13,834 nt of DNA from DASVCN01 sp040905665 (lineage in GTDB: Bacteria > Deinococcota > Deinococci > Deinococcales > Trueperaceae). The position numbers and the translations under genes are program-made. Of this stretch, positions 1 to 7,166 are shown piece after piece. Below the pieces are notes generated by a model. It had not been told where the DNA came from. It did no database searches and saw only the letters and a list, made by a program, of their open reading frames with translations. The stretch lies in assembly GCA_040905665.1 (NCBI GenBank), contig JBBDRD010000001.1, positions 1 to 13,834 on the forward strand, written 5' to 3'. Each line of letters starts with the position of its first letter. Within the stretch, counting starts at the first letter, position 1.

Positions 1-70
1 CGGTATCGACATCGTCCCCGGGGACGTACACGCCCCGGCCGACCACTTCGGTAATCGGTTCGAGTGCCAT
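1..70 (-). CDS. leuD: 3-isopropylmalate dehydratase small subunit LeuD, N-terminal part (runs off the window)
   Basis: Only the first 23 codons are present. They begin MALEPITEVVGRGVYVPGDD and continue VDT; the GDDVDT stretch is the N-terminal signature of the LeuD swivel-domain subunit. LeuD pairs with LeuC to isomerise 2-isopropylmalate to 3-isopropylmalate in leucine synthesis in the cytoplasm. The ATG shares its A with the TGA of leuC (TGATG), so the two subunits are probably translationally coupled and made in equal amounts. The identity rests on the motif plus its position directly after leuC; the remainder lies outside the window. Confidence 0.9.
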   Translation of the reverse strand, partial: MALEPITEVVGRGVYVPGDDVDT

Positions 71-1512
71 CAGGCCACCACTTCCTTACCTACCCCGAAC
101 ACCTCGCGGGCATCGCTGATGACTCCGGTCACCGCCGCCGCGGCGACCATCACCGGGCTCATCAGGACCGTCCTGCCGGTGGCCGAACCTTGCCGGCCCT
201 TGAAGTTGCGGTTGCTCGACGACGCGCAGAGCTGGTCACCTATCAGCTTGTCCGGGTTCATCGCCAGGCACATCGAGCAACCGGCCTCGCGCCATTCGAA
301 GCCCGCGGCCTTGAATACCCGGTCTATTCCGCGCTTTTCGCACTCGTCCTTCACGAGCTGCGAGCCGGGAACGACGATCGCCTTCACGCCCGGGTGTACC
401 CGTCGCCCTTCCAGGTAACGGGCCGCCTCCACCAGGTCGGAGAGTCGCGCATTGGTGCATGAGCCCAGAAACGCTACGTCTATCTTGGTTCCTGCGATCG
501 CAGCGCCCGGCGTCAACTTCATATGCTCGAGGGCCTCGGCTATCGCATCGCGGGATTCTTCCGGTGCGCCCTCGACCGTCGGTACCCGCTCGTCGATGAA
601 GATGGCCTGGCCGGGGTTGATGCCCCAAGTGACGGTGGGAGCGATGTCCTCGGCCCGGATATCGACCACGTCGTCGTAACGGCAGCCCGGGTCCGATGCC
701 ACCGCCCGCCACCGGGCGACTGCCGCGTCCCATTCCGCGCCCTTGGGAGCGTAGGGCCTGCCTTCCAGGTAGGCGAACGTGGTTTCGTCGGGGTTCACAT
801 ACCCGCAACGGGCGCCGCCCTCGATCGACATGTTGCAGACAGTCATGCGCTCTTCCATGCTCATCGCATCGAAGACCTCGCCACCGTACTCGTAGGCGTA
901 GCCGAGGCCGCCATTGACGCCGAGAGTTCGGATGATGTGGAGGATGACGTCCTTGGCGTAGACACCGGGCGGAAGCTCGCCGTCGACGTTGATGCGCCGT
1001 ACCTTCAATCCGCTCATGGCCAGGGTCTGCGTGGCAAGCACGTCGCGGACCTGCGATGTGCCGATGCCGAAGGCGACGGCGCCGAAAGCGCCATGAGTGC
1101 TGGTGTGCGAGTCTCCGCAGGCGATGGTGGTTCCCGGCTGGGTGATCCCCTGCTCCGGACCCACCATGTGCACGATGCCCTGGCGGCCACTATGAAGGTC
1201 GAAGTAGGTGATGCCGTAGCGCTCACAGTTGCTGCGCAGCTCGTTTATCATCTCCTCCGCCAACTCGTCGCTGAACGGCTGCTGCCGGCTGTCGGTGGGC
1301 ACGATGTGATCGACGGTAGCGAAAGTCCGGTCCGGCATCGCTACCTCGAGTCCCAGGTCGCGCAACATGCCGAACGCCTGGGGGCTGGTGACCTCATGGA
1401 TCAGGTGCGTGCCTATGAGCAGCTGCGTCTGTCCGTTGTGGAGCCTGCGGACGACGTGGGCGTCCCAGACCTTCTCGAAGAGGCTCCTGGCATTCGTTGC
1501 CGGTTGCGACAT
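70..1512 (-). CDS. leuC: 3-isopropylmalate dehydratase large subunit LeuC
   Basis: 480 aa, an aconitase-family [4Fe-4S] hydro-lyase subunit that, with LeuD, converts 2-isopropylmalate to 3-isopropylmalate. The three cluster cysteines are visible at C352 (GSCTNARLSDL) and C412/C415 (GCSMCLAMNPD), with the same spacing as in E. coli LeuC (347/407/410). Other family signatures are ACGDSHTSTHGAFGAVAFGIG (about 131-151) and the N-terminal motif TLFEK/W-like SLFEKVWDAHVV. The length is slightly above the usual 465-470. The ATG at 1512 follows AAAGGGTGAGGGA. No leuA or leuB is adjacent; leuC is the first structural gene after the attenuator leader and overlaps leuD by one base. Confidence 0.97.
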   Translation of the reverse strand: MSQPATNARSLFEKVWDAHVVRRLHNGQTQLLIGTHLIHEVTSPQAFGMLRDLGLEVAMPDRTFATVDHIVPTDSRQQPFSDELAEEMINELRSNCERYGITYFDLHSGRQGIVHMVGPEQGITQPGTTIACGDSHTSTHGAFGAVAFGIGTSQVRDVLATQTLAMSGLKVRRINVDGELPPGVYAKDVILHIIRTLGVNGGLGYAYEYGGEVFDAMSMEERMTVCNMSIEGGARCGYVNPDETTFAYLEGRPYAPKGAEWDAAVARWRAVASDPGCRYDDVVDIRAEDIAPTVTWGINPGQAIFIDERVPTVEGAPEESRDAIAEALEHMKLTPGAAIAGTKIDVAFLGSCTNARLSDLVEAARYLEGRRVHPGVKAIVVPGSQLVKDECEKRGIDRVFKAAGFEWREAGCSMCLAMNPDKLIGDQLCASSSNRNFKGRQGSATGRTVLMSPVMVAAAAVTGVISDAREVFGVGKEVVA

Positions 1513-1565
1513 TCCCTCACCCTTTCGTCGGCACGCTGTTCGTGCCTTTGCACCGCATCGGCGGC

Positions 1566-1600
1566 AAAAAAAGACCCCTCGGACATAAGGACCGAGGGGT
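1566..1600 (-). terminator. Intrinsic terminator of the leuCD leader (attenuator)
   Basis: Read on the minus strand, ACCCCTCGG (1600-1592) and CCGAGGGGT (1582-1574) form a perfect 9-bp GC-rich stem with a 9-nt loop. One C and then seven T residues (1572-1566) follow. It lies 54 nt upstream of the leuC ATG and downstream of the leuC promoter, so it can only act as a regulated terminator inside the leader. Confidence 0.93.
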
Positions 1601-1661
1601 GCGTCATCGAGCTGCTAGCTACTTAACTGACCGCGACCCCACGAGGCGGGGCTAGGAGCAG
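1593..1661 (-). promoter_or_regulatory. Antiterminator/protector region of the leu attenuator
   Basis: On the minus-strand RNA, CGUGGGGU (1643-1636), inside the leader ORF, can pair with ACCCCUCG (1600-1593), the 5' arm of the terminator. Seven of eight bases pair, with one U-U mismatch. The same GGGG can instead pair with CCCC at 1651-1648 (7-nt loop). The Leu-codon segment CUGC..UAGC (1661-1651, 3-nt bulge) can also pair with GCUAGCAG (1619-1612) just after the stop codon. A ribosome stalled on the Leu codons would cover the upstream arm and favour the antiterminator; free translation would favour termination. The pairing is seen by eye; no folding energies were computed. Confidence 0.8.
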
Positions 1662-1706
1662 AACGAATCTCTCCTGGATGGCGCTGAGGCGGCGGCGAAT
1701 CAGCAT
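1623..1706 (-). CDS. Leader peptide of the leuCD attenuator
   Basis: 27 codons, ATG to TAA. The peptide contains RFVLLLAPPRGVAVS with four consecutive branched-chain codons (GTT CTG CTC CTA, 1664-1653), among them CTA, usually rare in high-GC genomes. Two more Val codons follow downstream. In all, 10 of 27 residues are Leu, Ile or Val. The ORF overlaps the regulatory RNA arms, as expected of a ribosome-mediated attenuator of leucine or branched-chain biosynthesis. There is no Shine-Dalgarno sequence: the ATG lies 7 nt after the -10 hexamer, so the mRNA is probably leaderless at this ORF. The sequence is not conserved with a leader I can name; the call comes from position, composition and architecture. 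Confidence 0.82.
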   Translation of the reverse strand: MLIRRRLSAIQERFVLLLAPPRGVAVS

Positions 1707-1713
1707 TGCGTGG

Positions 1714-1742
1714 AGTATACGGCTGAGGTTTGGAGGTGTCAA
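1714..1742 (-). promoter_or_regulatory. Consensus sigma70-type promoter of the leuCD leader transcript
   Basis: On the minus strand a perfect TTGACA (-35, 1742-1737) is separated by exactly 17 bp from TATACT (-10, 1719-1714). The expected transcription start falls at 1707-1706, which is the base before, or the A of, the leader-peptide ATG. Confidence 0.9.
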
Positions 1743-1773
1743 TCGGGCGCATTCACTCAAAGCCGCGTAGGGC

Positions 1774-1802
1774 TTGACACGGCTGCTCGGCCCGAATACT
1801 CT
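1774..1802 (+). promoter_or_regulatory. Divergent promoter of the gntR-led operon
   Basis: A perfect TTGACA at 1774-1779 is followed after 17 bp by TACTCT at 1797-1802, a weak -10. It lies 31 bp from the -35 of the oppositely directed leu promoter, so the two divergent promoters are back to back. The weak -10 beside a palindrome fits a regulated promoter. Confidence 0.6.
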
Positions 1803-1804
1803 TG

Positions 1805-1816
1805 TTGGTATACCGT
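1805..1816 (+). promoter_or_regulatory. Probable GntR/FadR-type operator (TTGGTATACCGT)
   Basis: GGTATACC (1807-1814) is a perfect 8-bp palindrome. With its flanks it matches the GT-N(3)-AC style half-sites typical of FCD-subfamily GntR operators. It overlaps the expected transcription start of the downstream gntR gene, a position that would block initiation. No second copy was seen before the permease gene or at the leu promoter, which suggests one site controlling the whole operon by autoregulation. Confidence 0.55.
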
Positions 1817-1882
1817 CTACCGTTCACGGCCTACCGCCGGTCCTGATACCGCCAAGGCTTCGTGGATTCAGGAGGTGCCTGC

Positions 1883-2554
1883 GTGTCGTCACGTGCCCGG
1901 CCGTCGCCGCTGATACGGCGCGATACGGTCGAGAACCAGATCTATCGTTCGCTCCGCACTGAGCTGCTTGAGGGCGCATACGAGGAAGGCGAGCGCCTTA
2001 CGCAGCGCGCCGTCGCCGAGCGGATGGGCACGAGCCGCATCCCCGTGCGCGACGCGTTGAAGCGCCTCGAGGCCGACGGCCTATTAATCAAGGGCGAGCA
2101 AGGCAGCTACTACTGCAAGCCGTTCCGACGGGAGGACCTCGAGGAGGTCTACTCGCTGCGCATGCTGCTTGAGCCGTTCGCGTTGCGAAGCGCCGTGCAC
2201 CATCTTGACCCTGAGGCGTTCCGGTACCTTCAGGAACTGCTACAGGCTATGGATACCGCAGTCGAGGAGCAGGACAACGAGCGATACGTGGAACTCAATC
2301 GCGAGTTCCATATGACCATTTACGAGGCCTGCCACCAGCCGCGGTTGCTGCAAATCATCAAGGGCCTGTGGTCTGGGCGGCCGCTGTTTATCGCCGGCGA
2401 CCTGGGCCACACCCGCAGCGTCGGAGAGCACCACGACATCCTTGCCGCCATCCGCGCCAACGATGTCGACCGCGCGGCGGCGCTGCTGTACAATCACGTG
2501 CGCGGCTCGTTCAACGTACTGAGAGAGCGGCTACCAGAACGAGGTACCGCATGA
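1883..2554 (+). CDS. GntR-family (FadR/FCD) transcriptional regulator
   Basis: 223 aa from GTG 1883. This start is preferred over the in-frame GTG at 1862 because AGGAGGT (1870-1876) lies 6 nt before it. Residues 14-75 are a winged helix-turn-helix (TVENQIYRSLRTELLEGAY, then RAVAERMGTSRIPVRDALKRLE). Residues 84-215 are an all-helical FCD effector domain. Its likely metal/ligand residues are N139 (often Asp), H143 (EFH), H183 (GEHHDIL) and H205 (NHV). FCD regulators usually sense small organic acids. It heads the transporter/catabolic operon and probably represses it until the substrate binds; the operator is just upstream. Its TGA overlaps the next ORF as ATGA. Confidence 0.93.
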   Translation: MSSRARPSPLIRRDTVENQIYRSLRTELLEGAYEEGERLTQRAVAERMGTSRIPVRDALKRLEADGLLIKGEQGSYYCKPFRREDLEEVYSLRMLLEPFALRSAVHHLDPEAFRYLQELLQAMDTAVEEQDNERYVELNREFHMTIYEACHQPRLLQIIKGLWSGRPLFIAGDLGHTRSVGEHHDILAAIRANDVDRAAALLYNHVRGSFNVLRERLPERGTA

Positions 2555-2760
2555 CGGCGTCATCTCCTCTCGTCGTGGACACCGACCTGGCTCACCACGG
2601 GCGCATCCTTCCCTTCAACCATGTGGCGCGAGTCACACTGACCTCGACCGCACCACTCCCTCGAGTGCAACGCGAATTTCCAGCGTGCTCGCCTCGTTGG
2701 GGGCGCCTCTCCACGTGTCCATTCCGCCGCGAGCTCAATTGCGAACGAGGGCGCTCGTGA
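2551..2760 (+). CDS. Unrecognised 69-codon ORF bridging gntR and the permease gene
   Basis: The ATG at 2551 overlaps the gntR stop (ATGA) and has GAGG 6 nt upstream. Its TGA at 2758-2760 overlaps the permease GTG (GTGA). The peptide begins MTASSPLVVDTDLAHHGRIL. No transmembrane segment, signal peptide or known motif is evident. The opening TDL..GR is faintly like the N-terminus of aspartoacylase-family proteins, so it could be the remnant of a decayed gene; this is weak. Codons are GC-ending over roughly the first 30 positions and less regular after that. It may be a true small protein, a translational-coupling ORF, or a relic whose frame survives by chance. Confidence 0.45.
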   Translation: MTASSPLVVDTDLAHHGRILPFNHVARVTLTSTAPLPRVQREFPACSPRWGRLSTCPFRRELNCERGRS

Positions 2761-4484
2761 GCCGGAAAGGGGAGTGGACGCGGTGGATGGGGTTGCCGCA
2801 AAGGATGACATGGGCAACTCTTATGGCGCTGGGGTCCCTGTGTATCCTCGCCGTGCTCGTCGGAGTGCCCCTGAGCGCCATCATCCAAAGCGCATTCCGG
2901 GAGGGAAGCCCGTTCGAACCGGGCGCACTGACTCTGGACCACGTTTGGTCGTTTATCACTACCGAACGGTACAGAGCCGCGGCAGCGAACACCCTCATCA
3001 TTTCTGTTGTTGCCGTTGCAGTGGCGGCATTTTTCGGATTTACGATTGGGTGGCTCGTAGAGCGTACGGACGTTCCGTTTCGCGCCCCAATTCGTACGGT
3101 CACTCTCGTACCCTACTTCTTTCCCACATTCATTGGGGCTTTGGGCTGGGTGTTCCTCGGCTCGCCCGGGTCAGGGCTCCTGAACGTTCTGCTGCGGTCC
3201 ATGAACCCTCCATTTGGCCCGTTTGACGTGAATTCCATATACATGGTGGGCGTGATTCTGGGGCTCTACCTGTCGCCCCTGGCCTTCATATTGAGTGGCA
3301 GTGTCATCAGCAACATGGACGCGGCCATGGAGGAAGCCGCCAGCGCATCTGGAGCTCCCACGCTTCTCGTAATTAGAAAGATCGTAATGCCGCTCATGGC
3401 CCCGGGCATCATTGCCGCCGCAGTTCTGGTGTTCATTATGGCCTTGCAGAACTTTGGCGTCCCAGTACTGCTTGCGCAACCAGCGGGCAATCAGGTGTTG
3501 GTGACGCAGCTGTATACGGAACAAGCTTTTGGCGTACCCCGCTACGGACCTGGGGGCGTAATCGCGCTGCTGCTGGTCTTGGCGCTCGCAGGCCTGCAGG
3601 TCCTCTACTACAAAGAGACGGCCATGTCCCAAAAGTTCGTTACCGTTACGGGTAAGGTTTCGCGGCCCAACACCATTCGCCTCGGCATCGCCCGTTGGCC
3701 AGTGTTCGTCACGTGGCTCGCCTACGCGACGCTAGTCGTGTTCCTCCCTTTCGGGGTGTTGTTCTACATGTCCCTTCGGCCGATTCAGACTTTCGGCGGA
3801 CCGCTCACACTGGACAACTACGCGCGCATCTTCAACGACCCCGTCCTGCTACGCGCGCTGGGCAACAGCTTTAGCTACGCTACAATTGGGAGCGTCCTCA
3901 CGATCCTGTTCGCGCTGCTCCTGGTCTGGCTGAACACGCGAGCCGATGTGGGCTTCGCTCGAATCTTGGATGGTTTGGCCACGGTTCCCATCGCCATGCC
4001 AGGAATCGTGCTTGGTACCGCGCTCCTATGGTTCTGGGTGGCCCAACCCCTCCCAGTCTACGGCACTGCAGTAATCATCATCCTCGTTTACGTGACGAAC
4101 TTTCTGCCGATCGCCCAGCGTAACCTCAGCGCCGTGATGCTGCAGGTCAGTCCTGAACTGGAAGAGGCGGCGCTGACGAGTGGCGCCTCCCCTGCGCGCA
4201 CCTTCGCGTCAGTCACGTTCCCTTTGCTGCGCACCGGAATCCTGTCGTCCTGGCTGCTCGTCTGGCTGTCCATGTTCCGGGAAATGTCGGCTGTCATCAT
4301 CGTGTATTCCATTGGTCACGAATTGCTGTCTACGACGCTTTTGCAGTTGTGGCAGGACGGGGACTCCTTGACAGCCTCGGCTATCGCGATGGTCATGGCT
4401 GCAGGATCGCTTCTCGTTGTCATCGCCGTCACCACGCTGTCGGCGCGACTCCGGATACCGGCGGCAGGAGTAGCGAGCCCGTGA
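2757..4484 (+). CDS. ABC transporter permease, fused double-permease (Fe3+/thiamine/aminoethylphosphonate class)
   Basis: 575 aa from GTG 2757, preceded by CGAGGG (5-nt spacing). An upstream in-frame GTG at 2685 would add a polar stretch without a good ribosome site. The protein holds about 12 hydrophobic helices in two tandem permease halves, as in FbpB/ThiP/PhnV-type proteins. Two EAA cytoplasmic-loop motifs contact the ATPase: EEAASASGAPTLLVIRKIVMP in the first half and EEAALTSGASPARTFASVTFP in the second. The inner-membrane protein therefore forms the whole channel alone. Its stop overlaps the ATPase start (GTGA, 4 nt), so subunit synthesis is coupled. The class carries iron, thiamine, phosphonates, sugar phosphates and organic acids; the substrate cannot be read from the sequence. 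Confidence 0.93.
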   Translation: MSRKGEWTRWMGLPQRMTWATLMALGSLCILAVLVGVPLSAIIQSAFREGSPFEPGALTLDHVWSFITTERYRAAAANTLIISVVAVAVAAFFGFTIGWLVERTDVPFRAPIRTVTLVPYFFPTFIGALGWVFLGSPGSGLLNVLLRSMNPPFGPFDVNSIYMVGVILGLYLSPLAFILSGSVISNMDAAMEEAASASGAPTLLVIRKIVMPLMAPGIIAAAVLVFIMALQNFGVPVLLAQPAGNQVLVTQLYTEQAFGVPRYGPGGVIALLLVLALAGLQVLYYKETAMSQKFVTVTGKVSRPNTIRLGIARWPVFVTWLAYATLVVFLPFGVLFYMSLRPIQTFGGPLTLDNYARIFNDPVLLRALGNSFSYATIGSVLTILFALLLVWLNTRADVGFARILDGLATVPIAMPGIVLGTALLWFWVAQPLPVYGTAVIIILVYVTNFLPIAQRNLSAVMLQVSPELEEAALTSGASPARTFASVTFPLLRTGILSSWLLVWLSMFREMSAVIIVYSIGHELLSTTLLQLWQDGDSLTASAIAMVMAAGSLLVVIAVTTLSARLRIPAAGVASP

Positions 4485-5584
4485 GCTACCTTGTTGTGCA
4501 AAACCTCGTCAAGCGATACGGCGGCGTTACGGCCGTGGATGGCGTTAGCTACCGGATCGAGCAGGGAAGCTTTGTCTCCCTCTTGGGCCCATCGGGTTGC
4601 GGCAAGACGACGACTCTTCGGTGCATCGCGGGCCTCGAAACACCTGACGAGGGAACGATCTCGGTTGCCGACAAGGTCGTGTTCTCGTCTGATGCGAACG
4701 TCAACGTACCCGTACACAGACGAAAAATGGGGGTGGTGTTCCAAAATTATGCGCTATGGCCGCACATGACGGTGTTCGAAAACGTTGCCTTTCCGCTGCG
4801 CGTTCGTCGCTACCAGCGGACAGAGATCGCGCGGCGGGTGCACGAGCAACTAGAGATGCTCGGGTTGCAGGGACTTGAGCGGCGCTTCCCAAGTCAGCTT
4901 TCAGGAGGGCAGCAGCAGCGGGTTGCGCTTGCAAGAGCGCTCGTACACGATTCGGACCTCCTCTTGTTCGACGAGCCGCTGTCCAATCTCGACGCGAAGC
5001 TCCGGGAGCAGGCGATCTTTGAGCTGAAAAAGCTGCACAAGAAGCTTGGGAAGACGATTGTATACGTGACGCACAACCAGGTTGAAGCGCTTGCAATGTC
5101 CGACGTAATGGCTGTAATGAAGGAGGGCGCGATCAGGCAGATGGGGCCTCCCCGCGAGGTGTACAACGAGCCGGAAGACCAGTACGTGGCGACGTTCGTC
5201 GGCAAAGCGAATGCCGCACGAGGCCGCGTCACTACAAGTGAGGATGGGCGCGTCTCCGCGTCCGTTGGGGATGTCGCCGTCGAAGGAGTCGCCCAACACG
5301 ACCGTATGTTCCGGGTCGGCGAGGAGGTCCGGCTTTTCTTTCGGCCCGAGGTCACACGCGTTCACGCGTCCACCGAAGTCACTGGTACCAACGCGTGGGT
5401 TGCGAAGGTCGACTCCGTGGCCTTCCTCGGCGAGCAGACCGAGTTCGAGCTTTCGCTTGGCGGTCTGGCCGTACGAGCCGTCCAGCTGAGCATGAGCACC
5501 ATTCGAGAAGGAGACCTCGTTGTGATTTCCGTGAATCCTAACGACGTAAGAATCGTTGCCGAATCCCAGTGGGGCGAGGCGTAG
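4481..5584 (+). CDS. ABC transporter ATP-binding protein (FbpC/PotA-like, with TOBE domain)
   Basis: 367 aa from GTG 4481, with AGGAG 10 nt upstream. All ATPase motifs are intact: Walker A GPSGCGKTTT (36-45), Q-loop Q88 (VFQNYALWPH), signature LSGGQQQR (140-147), Walker B LLLFDEP (161-167), D-loop SNLD and the switch histidine H198. The last is in VTHNQ, where most homologues have VTHDQ. Residues from about 240 to 367 form a regulatory TOBE-type domain with FFRPEV and LGEQTEFEL motifs. It powers the adjacent permease from the cytoplasmic side. The next gene starts directly after its TAG with no gap. Confidence 0.95.
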   Translation: MSYLVVQNLVKRYGGVTAVDGVSYRIEQGSFVSLLGPSGCGKTTTLRCIAGLETPDEGTISVADKVVFSSDANVNVPVHRRKMGVVFQNYALWPHMTVFENVAFPLRVRRYQRTEIARRVHEQLEMLGLQGLERRFPSQLSGGQQQRVALARALVHDSDLLLFDEPLSNLDAKLREQAIFELKKLHKKLGKTIVYVTHNQVEALAMSDVMAVMKEGAIRQMGPPREVYNEPEDQYVATFVGKANAARGRVTTSEDGRVSASVGDVAVEGVAQHDRMFRVGEEVRLFFRPEVTRVHASTEVTGTNAWVAKVDSVAFLGEQTEFELSLGGLAVRAVQLSMSTIREGDLVVISVNPNDVRIVAESQWGEA

Positions 5585-6100
5585 ATGGGAACGGTCGCGC
5601 GCGGGCATGCGCACGAGATGTACTTTCTTCGGCTCGCTCCAGATGAGGACGTCCTCGCAGGTTTGCAAAGCGCCATAAAGGAGGTTGGAATTCATACGGG
5701 ACTCGTAACTTCGATTACCGGAAGCTTGCATCGTGCGCGCCTTCAGCACTTTCCCCACGTTGGGCGTGAGTGCGGCTCCGTGGACGTTCTAGAGGTCGAA
5801 GGGCCGTTGGAGGTTACGGGGCAAGGCATCATCGGTGCAACTCGAGGGTCGGGCGGCGTCGGCGGTTACGTCGACGGAGAACCCTACGTTCACGTGCATT
5901 TAGTCGTGACCGGGGGGTTGGGAACTTGGTGCGGCCACCTTATGGAGGGCTGTAAGGTGCGCGCCCACCACGAGATTTCGCACTTTACGTTCGCGATCGT
6001 GCCCGTGTCGGGAATAGCGCTCACGCTCGTGGCGCAAGAGGCACGTTCCGGTCAACGAGGTTTCGTCTATCACGAGCTCAGAGAGGTGAAGGATTCATGA
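5585..6100 (+). CDS. PPC/DUF296 domain protein
   Basis: 171 aa, ATG immediately after the ATPase stop. It matches the prokaryotic PPC (plant and prokaryote conserved, DUF296) fold: an N-terminal strand MYFLRLAPDEDVLAGLQ, a glycine-rich middle (TGSLHRARLQ), a VDVLEVEGPLEV strand and the hallmark HVHLVV...CGHLMEGCKV block (103-124). H103, H105 and H118 are candidates for the family's conserved metal-binding histidines. No DNA-binding AT-hook is present, unlike in plant AHL proteins. The function of prokaryotic PPC proteins is not established. Its location inside the transporter gene set, overlapping the binding-protein gene by ATGA, suggests a role tied to the same substrate, such as sensing or binding it in the cytoplasm (inference). 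Confidence 0.85.
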   Translation: MGTVARGHAHEMYFLRLAPDEDVLAGLQSAIKEVGIHTGLVTSITGSLHRARLQHFPHVGRECGSVDVLEVEGPLEVTGQGIIGATRGSGGVGGYVDGEPYVHVHLVVTGGLGTWCGHLMEGCKVRAHHEISHFTFAIVPVSGIALTLVAQEARSGQRGFVYHELREVKDS

Positions 6101-7128
6101 TCACACGTGCAGCAGGTAGAGGCTTTTCACTGACAATTGCCGCAAGTCTGGCCTTCTTCACGGGAGGCGCCCTTGCCCAATCCGACGGCGAGCGCCTGGC
6201 GGCCGCCCAACAGGAAGGACAAGTAACCGTATATTCGTCATTTCCGGTTGCGCGATTGCGGCCTGTTCTGGACGCGTTCGAAGCGGACTACCCCGCCATC
6301 AGCGCAGAACAGTTATACGCCCAGACTGGGCAAGCAATCTCTAGGGTCCTCGCGGAGCATGACGCCGGTCGGCGCGGATTCGACATCCTGATCACCGCGT
6401 GGGATCCTGGTTACTTCACCATGGATGAACAAGGCGCTTTGGCGCACTACGACTCGCCAGCAGCGGAACAGTACGACACACAATGGGCCGGTCCCGACCA
6501 CGCTTGGCTGAACATCTGGGCTGGGGCGCAGGTGATCGGCTACAACACGACGCTCGTAGACGACCCGCCTCAGTCCTGGCAAGATCTGGCGGACCCAAGA
6601 TTCGAAGGACAGATCGCCGTTGGAAATCCACAAACGCGAGGGGGCGTGTACTGGTTCTACTATCACATGTACAAATTGCACGGCGAGCAGTTCCTGGGGG
6701 AACTTGCGGACAACGGAGTGATCATAGCTCCCGGGCCTTCAGCAATCGCTGAATGGATTACGTCCGGACGCGCGCCGATTGGTGTCACAACGGATTACTC
6801 CATCGTCACGCAACAAGATCGCGGAGCGCCGGTGGACTGGGTTCATCCCTCCGAGGGCGTGTTCTTCCAGGTGCGCGGCATGGCCATGGCGGAAGATGCA
6901 CCACATCCCAACGCGGCGTGCATCTTCTACGACTGGCTCGTAAGTGAAGCCGGTGGCCAAGCGGTTGTCGATGTCCTCGGCCTTTACTCGCTCAACCCGA
7001 ACGTCGCGGCACCAGCGGGACTTCCATCGCTGGACGAGCTGACGATCCTGGAAACGGACCTGGAGGACTTCGTGGAACAAGAAGAATCCATCACGCAAAC
7101 GGCCACGGACCTCTTGGGCGCCGAGTAA
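6097..7128 (+). CDS. Periplasmic/extracellular solute-binding protein of the ABC importer
   Basis: 343 aa, ATG overlapping the previous stop (ATGA). A clear Sec signal peptide runs over residues 1-27: positive MITRAAGR, a hydrophobic core, and a signal peptidase I site ALA|Q. There is no lipobox cysteine. The mature part has the class signatures VTVYSSFP, FDILITAWD, VIGYNTTLV and WQDLADPRFEGQIAVGNP of the iron/thiamine/organic-anion binding-protein group. A Tyr pair is present at 188-189 (WFYYHMY), but its context differs from FbpA's iron-binding tyrosines, so iron transport is not supported. The catabolic genes downstream argue for an organic substrate. It captures the substrate and delivers it to the permease encoded upstream. 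Confidence 0.92.
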   Translation: MITRAAGRGFSLTIAASLAFFTGGALAQSDGERLAAAQQEGQVTVYSSFPVARLRPVLDAFEADYPAISAEQLYAQTGQAISRVLAEHDAGRRGFDILITAWDPGYFTMDEQGALAHYDSPAAEQYDTQWAGPDHAWLNIWAGAQVIGYNTTLVDDPPQSWQDLADPRFEGQIAVGNPQTRGGVYWFYYHMYKLHGEQFLGELADNGVIIAPGPSAIAEWITSGRAPIGVTTDYSIVTQQDRGAPVDWVHPSEGVFFQVRGMAMAEDAPHPNAACIFYDWLVSEAGGQAVVDVLGLYSLNPNVAAPAGLPSLDELTILETDLEDFVEQEESITQTATDLLGAE

Positions 7129-7133
7129 TGCTT

Positions 7134-7166
7134 AGCTGTGCGATGTGGCACCCGCATCGCACAGCT
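7134..7166 (+). other. 12-bp perfect intergenic hairpin between binding-protein and aldolase genes
   Basis: AGCTGTGCGATG (7134-7145) and CATCGCACAGCT (7155-7166) are exact reverse complements around a 9-nt loop. Only a weak, interrupted T-rich tail follows, so it is at best a leaky terminator. Such stems after binding-protein genes often protect the upstream mRNA and set unequal subunit levels. It sits 5 nt after the stop codon and 32 nt before the aldolase start. Confidence 0.75.

Noticed and set aside
523..1626. 367-codon open plus-strand frame
   Set aside because: It lies antisense to leuC and its leader, whose identity and catalytic residues are clear. Long antisense frames are expected at high GC.
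2685..2756. Upstream extension of the permease to GTG 2685
   Set aside because: It has no ribosome site and adds polar residues before the first helix; GTG 2757 has a CGAGGG site and a GTGA overlap.
6097..7128. Iron-specific uptake by the binding protein
   Set aside because: Family resemblance and a Tyr pair alone are not enough; the local context differs from FbpA and the operon is catabolic.
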